64,000 nt of DNA from Roridomyces roridus (Eukaryota; Basidiomycota; Agaricomycetes; Agaricales; Mycenaceae): the NCBI GenBank assembly GCA_029378245.1, contig JARKIF010000042.1:372001-436000 (forward strand). Direction: 5' to 3'. Positions 30,041 through 41,002 of this stretch are shown piece by piece. The translations under genes were made by a program, and so were the position numbers. The notes under the pieces were generated by a model, which saw nothing but the letters and a program-made list of their open reading frames with translations, was not told where the DNA came from and did not search any database. Each line of letters begins with the position of its first letter. Within the stretch, counting starts at the first letter, position 1.

Positions 30041-31654
30041 ATGACTTCGACATGCCCCCAATGCGGCGCCTTCACCAAATTGCCCACCGAGGGCCTCGAC
30101 TTGACCACCCTCGTCGATCCTCAGACCGCAGCACGTCATATGAAGCTCATGCAGACGAATGACCCTCCAGTGGGCATCACACCAGCCTATCTTCGCGACG
30201 TGTTGTCGAAAACTAGCTCTCGTCTGGGCGTTCTAGACGGCGAGATTTCGCGACTCCGAGTGCAGCTTCAACAACTGGAGGAAGAGCACCTGCTATTGTC
30301 CGACTATCATCGAAACACATCCTCTATCCTGTCTCCACTACGACGAGTCCCGGATGAAATCATCGCAGAGATTTTCGCGTGGACCATGCCCTCTCCTGCT
30401 GAATCCGAAGGCTTTGACGTCACTCAGAGCCCTTGGATTCTGGGTCACATCAGCAGCCATTGGAGAGCGATCGCGCTCTCGATTCCTTCCCTGTGGTCCA
30501 TGGTGTCCATTCGGCCAGGCAGCGCCGCGAACCCACTCCCCATGGCTGAGCTCCAACTCAGACGCGCCAGAAATCTCAAGATACATTTCTACGGCGACGA
30601 GGACGAGGATGCCACAGAACAACTCAATCTATTCAACTTTCTTGCTCGGCACTCTGCCGTTTGGGAGGAGCTCAGCATCCAGCTGACCACATTTTTGGTT
30701 CCCCGCCTTGTCGCGCTTCGCGGTCGTCTCCCCTTGCTTCGTCGATTATGGATTCAGTGGGACCGCGAAGGAAGTGACCGAGGCGTCGATTCAATCCAAT
30801 GTTTTGATAACGCGCCCTCCTTGGTGGACGTGGGCTCCATCGGCGAATCGCGCTTCATACCCATCCTTCTACCAGCGCATCAGCTCACGAGCTATCGAGT
30901 CGACGGTCCATGGCGCGAGCATCAGAGTTTGCTCAAAGCGGCGCGGAATCTCGTCGAGGCCAGAATTGTCATCGTCTTTGACCAAGATCGATTCTGGCCT
31001 GATGCTGACCCTATCGACATGCCCCATCTGCAGCGTCTCTACGTATCCGACGTGAGCGTCCTCAAGTACGTCCGGGCTCCTGCCTTGTCGGAAATAGCCA
31101 TGCATCTCGGGCGGGAGGAGGACCCAGCTGCCGAATTCGACGCCTTCTTGTCACGTTCCTCGTGCACCCCGCAACGATTATGCCTCACAGGCCTGCCGTC
31201 TGCGGTCGTCTGCACCGAACTCCTCAAGAAACACACCTTCATTACCCGCCTCGCCCTCGCTTTCGACGCTGCGGACGCGGCCAGAGATCACAACGAGAAT
31301 GAATACGACATCTACAATCTCCTAGCCGAAATCGTGGCCACACACCTGGTCGCTTTCACTTACAAGGCCGAAGAAGCCCCCGTATTACCCCATCTCGAGG
31401 AACTGTACTTCGGCGTTCTGGCAGGCGTGTTCCTCGTCGACTACCCCCTGTTCCTGGACATGCTCGAGTCCCGTACACGAGCAGGCACCTCGCTCTGCTC
31501 CGCTGCCTTCTTGACCACGAAGCAGCGCGCGGAGCTGGATGACGCGGCTGCTGAAAGGTTTGACGCGTTGGAAAGCGAGGGTCTGAGCGTCTGGGTGGAA
31601 TCGGGGGCACGGAATATGATTGAGCTTTGGATGTATGCATGTCCGTGGAATTAA
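30041..31654 (+). CDS. F-box/LRR-like protein (CPQCG type)
   Basis: 537 residues. CPQCG at 5-9, TNDPPVGITPAYLRD at about 39-53, coiled coil about 60-92 (ISRLRVQLQQLEEEH), F-box about 97-155 (SPLRRVPDEIIAEIF to SIPSLWSMVSI), LRR-like remainder, tail WMYACPWN. The ATG is preceded by TTTTTCACTTAG, a textbook 3' splice site abutting the start. The F-box contains SSHWRAIALS where relatives have SSRWR. It stands alone, about 550 bp upstream of the right arm of the inverted duplication. Confidence 0.88.
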   Translation: MTSTCPQCGAFTKLPTEGLDLTTLVDPQTAARHMKLMQTNDPPVGITPAYLRDVLSKTSSRLGVLDGEISRLRVQLQQLEEEHLLLSDYHRNTSSILSPLRRVPDEIIAEIFAWTMPSPAESEGFDVTQSPWILGHISSHWRAIALSIPSLWSMVSIRPGSAANPLPMAELQLRRARNLKIHFYGDEDEDATEQLNLFNFLARHSAVWEELSIQLTTFLVPRLVALRGRLPLLRRLWIQWDREGSDRGVDSIQCFDNAPSLVDVGSIGESRFIPILLPAHQLTSYRVDGPWREHQSLLKAARNLVEARIVIVFDQDRFWPDADPIDMPHLQRLYVSDVSVLKYVRAPALSEIAMHLGREEDPAAEFDAFLSRSSCTPQRLCLTGLPSAVVCTELLKKHTFITRLALAFDAADAARDHNENEYDIYNLLAEIVATHLVAFTYKAEEAPVLPHLEELYFGVLAGVFLVDYPLFLDMLESRTRAGTSLCSAAFLTTKQRAELDDAAAERFDALESEGLSVWVESGARNMIELWMYACPWN

Positions 31655-32209
31655 TTGGTGAGTACTCTTTGCTGCGAGTCGCCCGAGGGTTTTGGGTCTC
31701 ATCTTGATCTTCAGAAACTTTCTCCCGTGGCTCCAAAAGCTCACCGTCTCGATGCCCTCCTTCCATCCCATCTTATGCGAGGGTGGGACTTGACTGGAAT
31801 GGGGAAGCGTTGTAACGAGCCGCTGTTTGACGACCACTTTCGTGAAAAGTAGATACATACTCTAGCTTCCTTCAGTAATCGTCGGGAAAAGCTATTATCA
31901 TAACACCTTTGTTTCCCTGCTTAGACCAGGCTGTATTTTGTAAGTACTTGAATCGTGCATCATTGACAGCTGGATCGATATCAAAGCGCGTACTTTCCGC
32001 TTTCTCTCCGACCCACTCACGACTGACACTGAATCCACCGAGAAAAATTACGCTGTTGTCTTCTGTTACAGCACGACGAAACACCCTGCTTTCCTCGCCT
32101 TCTCCAGTTACGAGCGTTCAAGAACGTATCGTCCTGGGCCTTCAATTTGTCCGTCTCAAGATCTTCCTCTCGGTATACACTTGCTCATGACCTCGATTAG
32201 GTTACTTCC
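31655..32209. other. intergenic, inner edge of the right arm
   Basis: No gene seen. The sequence upstream of the C gene here does not match the region upstream of the left C gene (17006-17290), so the inner breakpoint of the inverted duplication lies close to the C start codons. Confidence 0.45.
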
Positions 32210-33748
32210 ATGAATGAAAGCCTTCCTTCCTCCTTCACTGTGCGCTACCAGCATCTTGTGAATTCCAACGAGCCCCCGAACGCTGCTGAGGAGGGTTTCT
32301 CCCGTGACACGGTCGTGGAAACGGAAGCCCGTTTGGCGCAGCTCGATGAGCAGATCCGAGCTCTACAAGCGCAGCGCGCGCAGTTGCAGGACCAGCAACG
32401 CCAAAATCATTCCGTCCTCTCGTCACTCAGGAGACTGCCGCCGGAACTCCTGGCGGAAATCTTCTCGTGGACCTTGCCAGATGAACTACAAGGGGATGTC
32501 TCCGACATGAATAATAGCCCATGGGTTCTCACTCAAGTCAGCAGCCGTTGGAGAGACATCTCTGTCGCCACTTCGTCGTTATGGTGCAATATCTCGGCGG
32601 TTTATGGCGGGAGCCCCGATGAAATCCTTCATCCACGGCCGGAAATGATTCAGACTCAGGTCGAACGCGCTGGCACACAGAACCTCAGGATACAATTCCA
32701 CGCGTGCGAGGACCGTGATGCCGCCGAACAAGTCTATTTATTCCAGTCTCTGGCGAGCCACTCCGCTCGATGGGAACAACTCGATCTCCAGATGGCCGCT
32801 GCTCTGGTTCCCCACCTGGCACAGCTTCGCGGCCATCTCCCCGCACTTTGAAGGATATGGTTCCAATGGGATACCGAGGACAGCGGGATGGGAGTCGAGT
32901 CCATTGACTGCTTCGAGATAGCGCCCTCCCTACTCGAGATGGGAGTCTATACCGAGTCTCGATATATCCCCTTCGTCTTTCCAGTGAATAATCTCACCAC
33001 CCATCGAGTTCAAGGCCCCTGGGACATGCATCATCTTATACTTAAAACAGCCCCCAACATCGTCGAGGCCCGCATCGTCATTCATGCCGATCAACTGTGG
33101 CCAGAGCGCAGTGACGACTTCATTGACATGCTGCATCTGCGCCGACTCTATGTATCGGATTTGGAGGTGTTTGATTACATTCGAGCTCCCGCTTTGGCCG
33201 AATTGGCGATGTACGTTGAACCGGAACCGGGCTCCCAACTCGAGCATTTCGACTCCTTTTTGGCCCGTTCTTTGTGTGCACTGCGGTGGTTATGTCTTCG
33301 GGGCTCACCCAACCCCAGTATCACTGCCACGATTCTCAACAAGCATCTTTCCATTACCAGCTTTGTGCTGGATGATGCGTCCTCAGACTCCGACCCAGAC
33401 CTGGTATCCACTGCGATGGACGGTCATTGCCGCTTACTCACTGTCGGGAACAGTTGCAGGACTGCAGTGGCGCCCCACCTCAGCGAAATATCTTTTGGAT
33501 CCCGACGTCCGTCGACATCCATTGACTACCCCCTCTTCCTCAAAATGCTCGAGTCCCGCCATCGAGCAGCTGATTGCGCTCTGAGCACTGCTGCCTTCCT
33601 CACAGAGTTTGGTCCACTTCCTGATCCAGCAACGTTTGATTGCATGGATGCACTGCGGAAGGATGGATTCCGACTTCATGTCGAGTCGGGTTGGGGGGCA
33701 GCGTATATAATCGATTGCTGGACGTATGCAGCTTCGTGGGCTCGTTGA
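32210..33748 (+). pseudogene. F-box gene, subfamily C, single nonsense codon (right arm)
   Basis: One frame runs the whole length and is interrupted only by TGA at 32849-32851. The context is LPAL-stop-RIWFQWD, where the paralogues have LPALRRLW or LPELQRLW. CGA to TGA is a C-to-T transition at a CpG, typical of methyl-cytosine deamination. Otherwise the order is as in the left copy: NSNEPPNAAEEGFSRD, coiled coil, F-box (SSLRRLPPELLAEIF), ending WTYAASWAR. The remaining 213-residue product would keep the F-box but lose most of the substrate-binding part, so a dominant-negative adaptor is conceivable. Confidence 0.82.
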
Positions 33749-34047
33749 TTTTGATCGTGTGCTCTCTATGTACTTGAATGCTCACCTACCGTACGCGTCG
33801 ATGGACTGGAAAGATTGAAGAAAACTTGAAGGTGATAAATCAATATCGTAAATATTTTATCGAACTCTCGGCAGTGATCCAATCGTACTGTTTGTTTCAT
33901 GGTCCCTGCACGCGTTCAGATCTCGTGACCGTTCCTTTCTTGTCCTCTGCCACCACTTTGACGACTCTGGTGCGTATTTGATTCGGATGTGACGCGTCGT
34001 TAAAAACTCTCTAGGCTGACATACAACTGGCTTGTATTCCATTCCAC

Positions 34048-35687
34048 ATGCTATCGAGTCGTTGCTCCGAATGCGGCAGCTTGAAAAGCAGCTCTTTCGA
34101 CCAAACTCCTACCTCGTCGCGACGCCTGAAGCTTACCACCACAAACGAAATTCCGGAGGAGGCAGAGTTAGACAGCATTCGGTCCTTTGCATCCACCACC
34201 CGCGCGCGTTTGGCAGTTTTGGAGCAGGGGATAGTGGAGCTCGAAGATCGACTGAAGGAGCTTCAGAGCGAAAGGTTGGCTCTGAGAAAGCTCCACGAGG
34301 AGGACAGCGCAATCCTCTCCCCACTTCGGCGTGTACCACCCGAAATTCTCGCCGAAGTCTTTTCGTGGACGTTGCCAGGCCCGGATGACGCGTTCGCGTT
34401 GGCTGGGAAGAAGGCAAAGCACAGTCCGTGGATTTTGGGATACATTTGCCGTCGTTGGAGAGACATCGCTCTCTCCATTCCTTCTTTGTGGTCGCTGATC
34501 CACGTCGTGGGTCGAAAGAGCATGGACCCGCTGCCGATGCTCCGAGTTCAGGTCGCTCGCGCCCGGACTCTCAAGATACATTTCGTCGGTTTTGAGCCTC
34601 CCAGCGAGTCTGGGAGCGGTACACAAGTCGAACGTACACAACTCGACCTATTCAACTTCCTGTCCGCACACTCGACTCGCTGGGAGGAACTCAATGTCGT
34701 GATAACGCCATTTATGGTTCCCCGTTTTCCCGCTCTGCGTGGTCGCCTTCCGTCGCTCAAGAGGTTATGGATAAAGTGGGCACAATACGACATGCAAAAC
34801 CGGGACACTGTTAACACCATTCAGTGCTTTGAAACCGCAGGCTCGCTCGTGGATGTTGGTGTGCTCAACGACAAGCCGCATACGATGCTGCCCCTCATGC
34901 CGGCGCACCAGATCACATACTATCGAGTAGAGAGCTCATGGGAGATCCATGTCCCCGTTTTGAAACTGGCGCGCAACATTGTTGAAGCCAGGATCTCCCT
35001 TCTGGACAACCCCCGCCGGCTGGAATCTTGGTCAGACCCCAGCGATCCAGCTATTGAAATGCCGCGTCTGAAGCGTCTCTATGTGTCCTGTGCCAAGGTC
35101 CTGGATTTCCTTCGAGCTCCTGCGTTGACGGAAATCGCGCTCCCTATAGATGGAGTCGAAACTCCTCTAGGCACTTTAAGCAACTTCTTTGCTCGTTCAT
35201 CGTGCACGCCTCGCCGGCTGTGTTTCAAAGGCACGCCAAAAGCCAGCTTTACCGCCGAGATCCTCAATGAGCATCCGTTCCTTACCAGTTTGACGCTGCT
35301 AATCGACGAAGACCGTTTAGTCGACGAATCGGTCGACATCCTTCACCGTCATATAACCATGCTTACGGTTAATGGCGTCGCACCTGTCGTATCTCCACAC
35401 CTCCGCGAGATTCGGTTCGGCGTGGTTGGTCCGTCATTTCCCAACGAGTGGGACCATTTGCTTTTCCTCAGAATGGTACAGTCTCGGCGGGCGCCAGGCT
35501 CGCACTGTGCTCTCGCTCATGTTCATTTCCTCACATACGACTCGGACAGTCCAGCACTCGACTCGGCAACGCTTTCCACCATGGATGCGCTGAGAAAGGA
35601 CGGGTTGAATTTGTGAGGTCGGGAAATACCACAGAAGTGCTGTGGGCCATCAACCGGTGTGTGTACCTGGTCCCGTGGATCTATTGA
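34048..35687 (+). pseudogene. F-box gene, subfamily A, C-terminally truncated (right arm)
   Basis: 522 intact codons from MLSSRCSECGSLKSS through the F-box (SPLRRVPPEILAEVF to SIPSLWSLIHV) to KDGLNL, then an early TGA at 35614-35616. One base appears to be missing there: in the next frame the sequence continues VRSGNTTEVLWAIN and ends at the old tail VYLVPWIY, stop 35685-35687. It lacks the Asp/Ser repeat of the left copy. Only the last about 25 residues are lost, so the product could retain Skp1 binding and most LRRs; whether it works depends on the importance of the PWI tail. Confidence 0.78.
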
Positions 35688-37034
35688 CGAATTGTAATTT
35701 TTGGCGATTCAAATTCTGTACAATGTGTTTAGTATTTACGTGTTGTGTACGCGCCTCATCAATTTGTCATATCAGTGATCGTGCTCTCCTTGCCTTTTAC
35801 CACACACTCAACGAGGGGGACTCAGATTCCGGATCTCTGCACCACCGTGAGTACTATTACTGTACTTACTACTCAGCAACATCTCAGAGTTGCGTCTGAA
35901 AATACCTCCAGCAGCCTCGGGCTTTTCCAAGATTGCAAGAATCTCGTACAGTGACGACTGGAGGGCAAGCAATGTTTGTATCCATGAAACTTTCACCTCC
36001 ATTTGTTCTAACAGATGCTCAGATGACTTCCACCTGCTCCGAGTGCGGCGCTCTCAAGATCGCAAAGGAAGAACCCAATTTGGTCATTCCGGTCACCACG
36101 TCGTGGACCTTGGCACGATTGCAACAACTCGCGAAATCGAACGCGCCTCCGAACGACGCCGAAACGGCTTACCTTCGCGCTGTCGTTCCCAATGCCGCCG
36201 CTCGCTTGACTTGTCTGGAGGACGAGATCTCCCAGCTCAAGGAGCGACTCGAGCTCCTGGAGACCGAGCGAGCGGAAGTCACCAATTACCACTCCTCAAA
36301 TGCCGCCATTCTCTCCCCACTTCGGCGCATGCCTTCCGGGCTCATGGCTGAAATATTCTCATGGTCGTTGCCGGGAATGGATGAAATGAAGGGGGGCACG
36401 TCCGATGCACAGAAAAGTCCGTGGGTCCTCGCACAAGTCAGCAGCCGGTGGAGAAAAATTTCCCCGTCTACCCCTTCACTTTGGTCCCTTGTACAAGTTT
36501 GGGGGGGAGACGTCGACGACTTGGACATCGACTTTGTTCGGACGCAGGTGGAGCGCGCCCGAAAGCTGAAAATTCATTTCTACGCAGCCGAGGACGGCGA
36601 TTCGGCCGTACAAATCAAACTTTTCGATTTCCTATGCGCACACGCCCCTCGATGGGAGGAGTTCAGCGTTCAAATCACTCCCGCGCTGGTTCCCCGGTTG
36701 GGCGCACTCCGAGGTCGTCTTCCCTCTCTACAGCGGCTATGGATTCAGTGGGACAAAGAAGAAAACCACGCTGGAGACGATCCAATCAAATGCTTCGAAA
36801 CAGCCTCCGCTCTTTTGGATGTTGGAATGCAACGCCTGACGGGCCCCTCCACACTAATCCCCTTGCCCACCCATCAGCTCACCTCTTACCGATTACGAGC
36901 CCCGTGGGATATACACCAGCGGGTCCTCGAAATGTCGCCGAACATTATCGAGGCCCTAGTCTCTTGTAAACAGACGCTATAACACATGTCACTCATTCTT
37001 CGTTGTGTTATAGTCTGTCAGAAACATTGATCGC

Positions 37035-37076
37035 TTGATAGGCCGCCTCGTGATGCCGTAAAGTGCGGAGTTTCAA
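37035..37076 (+). repeat. left perfect subterminal inverted repeat, 42 bp
   Basis: Begins TTGATAGGCCGCC and ends GCGGAGTTTCAA. Exact reverse complement of 38158-38199. Confidence 0.95.
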
Positions 37077-38157
37077 TTTGTTCCCACGCTCCCACGACGC
37101 GACTGGACGCGTTTCTACCACCTCTCAGACCTGAAAAGGCATATTTGACGTAGACATATTATGAGTAAACCTGTATATGTAGTGAATAAAAGACACGGAA
37201 AACTTCTGCGCTTGAATCAATCCGACACCGCACGTCTGCGCACGCAATCCGCACAGATCGTCGACTCGTTAACAGGGTCACAGGCACTCGATGAGGTGAC
37301 AAGAGTAGGAAAACAAAATGTCAATTCCAATCTAGAGTAACACATCTAGCAGCGCATACACCGACGCTGCCAAGTGCCCAGTACCTACGCATGTAACCCT
37401 CACTCTCCCGTGCCCCGTGAATGCTCTCGAGATCTCGCTGCCTCGCCTCGAGCACTCTAGCTTCCCTGTGCTTGTGAGAGAAGTGCGCTTGCATCGGCAG
37501 AACTAGCACCAACACCCCTCCCCGGCGAGCCTGAGATCGCCCAAAGTGCGCATCGACAGTGATGCCGCTGCCACGGTGCAAGACAACAGCCGGACCAGGC
37601 GGCATATACGAGTGTGGTGGGAGAAGGCGAGAGAGCACGAGTACTCAACGGGGGTGCCACGTCGAGGCGGGTGAACCCCGTGCATAGGTGCGGCGTTGGG
37701 GAGGCTTCGCTGGCGACGGAGCTGCTCATCGGGGGAAGCGCACACAGGGACGTCTTCCGGCATATGCGCTTGGTTCGTCGCAGGTCGAACGGCTCGTTGC
37801 TGAATGGAAGGAAGGGTCAGTCGCAGACTCGCCTCCGAAAGGCATTGTTACGCACGAAGATACGAGTCTAGAGCAGCCACCATCCATCCATGAGCCTCAT
37901 ATACACCGGCCGAGTGCCCTCGCGCGACCTTCCAGATGATTCAGACCTGGATGCAGGCTTGGATGTCGTTGGGTGAGGTACGCTTCCAGAGAGCCATATG
38001 GGAGAAATGGGAGGCCCTCAGTGTTCTATGACGTTCTTCGATGGTGTTTCGAGCGAATAGGTTCGCCGCCAAGCGGTTTCACGGGCAGTGGGAGGCCAGG
38101 GAGGAGGAGACGCAAGCTGAGCGGGGAATACAAGGCAGTGATGATCAGTGATCAGTG

Positions 38158-38199
38158 TTGAAACTCCGCACTTTACGGCATCACGAGGCGGCCTATCAA
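38158..38199 (-). repeat. right perfect subterminal inverted repeat, 42 bp
   Basis: Exact reverse complement of 37035-37076. Only 24 bp separate it from the right end of the element, against 78 bp on the left. Confidence 0.95.
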
Positions 38200-39255
38200 T
38201 GCCTCGCGATCAGCTACAGACTATCGAGGCCCAAATCTTCACTAGTTCACAACCGGAGGCCAGTTGTGCGACTTTGAGTCTGTTGCATCTGCGGCGTCTG
38301 TTTGTATCAGAATTGGTAGTCCTGGACTATATACGAGCTCCTAGTCTGGACGCAATAGCCGTCTGGATGGACAAACCTGAATCAACAGAGATGGTTGGAC
38401 ATCTGGACTCGTTTCTCCTCCGCTCCTCGTGCACACTGCGGCAATTACACTTCAGAGGTTCACCGCATGTCGCCACCACGGCGGAGACCCTAAAGAAATA
38501 CCCAACCATTGCCAGGCTTGTGCTTACGTTCAACGGAGGAACGGAGGAGGGAAACACCGTCGCTTTGCATGATCATCTTACCATGCTCTCGCTTCAAGAC
38601 GACTCAGGGTCCATCGTATTGTCGCCCCACCTGACGGAGATTTTTCTCGGATCTACCGGGTCGACTCCTATGGACTACCCTCTTTTTCTCAACATGCTTC
38701 AATACCGCCGCAAGAGTCCAATTGCAAGTAGTGCGCTTTCCAATGCTATGTTTGTCGCAGTCGAGGGTCCAGGCCCGGATCCTGTGACGCTTGCGAAGAT
38801 GAATGCACTGAGGGATGCTGGGTTGGATATTCGCCTGGATTTCGGTGCCAAGGCTCGAAGGCAAATTGGGAGCTGGATATATTCATGTCCGTGGATATGA
38901 ATTTCAGGTTCGTCCCATTACTTGGCAAGCTCTCGTTGCATAATTTTTGAAGCATGAATATCCAGCTTTGTCCGATTTATTCATACTCCTTCAACCTCCT
39001 CTTCGTAGCACTTGGTACGTTGAGAATGAAGACAAGTACTTCCCCGATAGTAGTCTGTATTTTAGACAAAGAATCCAATTTTTATCGAGTATTCGACCAA
39101 AAGACCCAGTACAGGTTGATACAGCGATCCCACTCCGCGGACAACGTCCAGCTAACCGCAAATTTGGTGCAAATGTTCTTATGTTCGTCAATACATCTCA
39201 GAGCCAAGGACGATGTACCGGATCTAAAGGGCACTGCTAAAATCAGCTGGATGAA

Positions 39256-40866
39256 TCAATGCGAGGAATCATTCAGAACCAACCCGAAATTCGGTGCAGC
39301 ATAGGTCCAACTTCTCAAGCGATTCTCATTTGCTGCGCCGACGGAGAGGTCCAGTCCCGCGCCTCTGAGCGCATGAAAACCAGCGACAGTGGCGGGATCT
39401 GGATCCCATCCCGACATGAGGACGGTAGCCTCGCGAAGGGGGCAGTCGGCATTCCGACGAGCTTCGAGCATCTCCAGCAGAAGCGTATAGTCTATGTCAA
39501 ACGGTTCATGAGATCCGATACAAATTTCATCCAAATGTGGGGCCGTATCTGCATAGGCCAACATGGTCATCAGGTCGGCCAAGTCCATTGGTGAACTTGG
39601 GGTTGCTGCGTCAAAGACAAGCACGCAGCTCGATATGTGTGGGTATTTTTTGAGGATCTCGGCAGTTACATAGGCCTCGGGTGAGCCTGAAAAACATAAC
39701 CGTCGTGGCTTGCATGATGAGCAGATGAAGAACGCATCGAGTTCCTGGATCATTTCGTCCTCCGGGACCGTGGCATGATTGACGCCAATCGCGACCAGGG
39801 CGGGAGCGCGGAGCATGCAAAGTATAGTTACGTGGGACACGAAGAGCTTTTGAAGATGTAGCATGTCAATAGCGGTATCGCCGGGATCCACCCAGGGGTC
39901 GTTTTGGAACGATAGGCTGACTCGGGCTTCAATGAGGCTTGTAGCAGCTCGAAGAACCTTCTGATGTTCCTCCCATGGGCCGTCCACTCGGTAGACAGTC
40001 AATTGATGGGCAGGAAGGAGGACTGGTATGAACCGTGCTTCGCCAACGAACCCTGCCTCTACCAACGACGGTGCAGATTGGAAGCAATCCAGAGAATCCA
40101 CTCCTTCAGCGCTGTCTTCGTCGTCCCATTGCACCCATAGCCTGCGGAGCGAATGAAGGCGTCCTTGAAGCGCCGATAAACGGGGGACCAAAGCCCAGAT
40201 CAATTGGATGCTAAGCTCCTCCCAGCGTTCGCAGTGCTGGGACAGAAGCTCGAACATCTTGATCTGGGGCGTAAAATCGCTTGTTTCGGAACCAAAGAAA
40301 TGGATACAGAGTGTCCGAGCGCGTTGTATTTGAGCTTCAATCATGGGGAGCGGGGGATGCAGGCATGGGGGACCCGGTGGGTCGTTCATTGCGATGTAAA
40401 ACTTTGACCACAAGGAGGGAATCGAGAGCGCGATTGTCCTCCAACGGCTACAAACGCGCCCTAGAACCCAGGGGCTCTGGTCGATCTTGGCTGGTTCTTT
40501 GTATTCCTCCGGTAGCGTCGACATGAAGATTTCAGCCAAAACCTCGGGCGGCATCCGTCTCAGCGGGGAGTTAATCGCAATGTTTTTTTGAAGAGAATCG
40601 CATAACAGCAAGCGCTCATCCTCCAGTTGCTTCAATTGTCCTTGAAGATCCGATATATGCTCGTCCAAGCTGGCCAGACGCTGACTTGTTTTTGAGACAA
40701 CATCCTGAATGTAAGCCATTACCGGCCCCTCCGGTGGCGGCTCGTTGGTGCATAGGAGCCTCAAATGGCGCGCTGTGGTGCTGAGGTCGGCCACAGGGCC
40801 TGGCGCGGCGCTGGAGTCCTCGGTTCTCGGTTTGGTTAATTCTCCGCATTGGGAGCAGCGCGACAT
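39256..40866 (-). CDS. F-box/LRR-like protein, subfamily D (intact, right arm)
   Basis: 536 residues from MSRCSQCGELTK; the frame is open for 23 more codons upstream, but the left copy starts at the same Met. CSQCG at about 4-8, TNEPPPEGPVMAYIQD at about 44-59, coiled coil about 66-98, F-box about 103-160 (SPLRRMPPEVLAEIF to SIPSLWSKFYI), with an EEYKEPAKIDQSPW variant linker. The C-terminus extends past the usual tail: TYAAPNFGLVLNDSSH. It converges on B (36023-38900) and diverges from GH28 across the near-identical spacer. The left copy is frameshifted in its F-box, so this is the only working D gene here. Confidence 0.86.
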   Translation of the reverse strand: MSRCSQCGELTKPRTEDSSAAPGPVADLSTTARHLRLLCTNEPPPEGPVMAYIQDVVSKTSQRLASLDEHISDLQGQLKQLEDERLLLCDSLQKNIAINSPLRRMPPEVLAEIFMSTLPEEYKEPAKIDQSPWVLGRVCSRWRTIALSIPSLWSKFYIAMNDPPGPPCLHPPLPMIEAQIQRARTLCIHFFGSETSDFTPQIKMFELLSQHCERWEELSIQLIWALVPRLSALQGRLHSLRRLWVQWDDEDSAEGVDSLDCFQSAPSLVEAGFVGEARFIPVLLPAHQLTVYRVDGPWEEHQKVLRAATSLIEARVSLSFQNDPWVDPGDTAIDMLHLQKLFVSHVTILCMLRAPALVAIGVNHATVPEDEMIQELDAFFICSSCKPRRLCFSGSPEAYVTAEILKKYPHISSCVLVFDAATPSSPMDLADLMTMLAYADTAPHLDEICIGSHEPFDIDYTLLLEMLEARRNADCPLREATVLMSGWDPDPATVAGFHALRGAGLDLSVGAANENRLRSWTYAAPNFGLVLNDSSH

Positions 40867-41002
40867 TGTCTGTACCTCAAAACATGAACAATGGCTCCGT
40901 TGAAGGAGAGAAGAGAACACGGACGATTCAAACACTGGCAGAGACTTGCGGAGTGTCTGACGAGAGATGAAATTGCCACTGAGTTTTCATAAGATTAATT
41001 TC

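Larger units (their letters stand above)
36957..38223. mobile_element. non-autonomous TIR transposon (Mutator-like by TSD), 1267 bp
   Basis: Flanked by an identical 9-bp duplication TCGAGGCCC (36948-36956 and 38224-38232). The termini are TAGTCTCTTG and, inverted, TAGTCTGTAG. A perfect 42-bp inverted repeat lies subterminally. The left end has an extra 54 bp containing a small palindrome (CTATAACAC/GTGTTATAG) and a second TAGTCTGT near 37012. No transposase frame. A 9-bp duplication fits Mutator-like elements; KDZ elements (8 bp) are the alternative. Confidence 0.8.
36023..38900 (+). pseudogene. F-box gene, subfamily B, split by a TIR transposon (right arm)
   Basis: The 5' part (36023 to about 36956) reads from MTSTCSECGALKI through coiled coil and F-box to EMSPNIIEA. 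The 3' part resumes at about 38224 as IEAQIFTSSQPEA and runs to WIYSCPWI, stop 38898-38900. Between them lies the 1267-bp element at 36957-38223. Removing it and one copy of its 9-bp duplication restores a continuous family-like order. The F-box has SPLRRMPSGLMAEIF: the conserved Glu is Gly, an added weakness. Without excision the product is about 320 residues plus a short random tail. Confidence 0.87.

Noticed and set aside
32849..32851. In-frame TGA as selenocysteine or readthrough
   Set aside because: Paralogues have Arg there; fungi of this group are not known to use selenocysteine, and a CGA to TGA change is the simple explanation.
36957..38223. Insertion as a long intron of the B gene
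   Set aside because: It starts TAG and ends CTA, carries inverted repeats and a 9-bp flanking duplication, and paralogues have no intron there.
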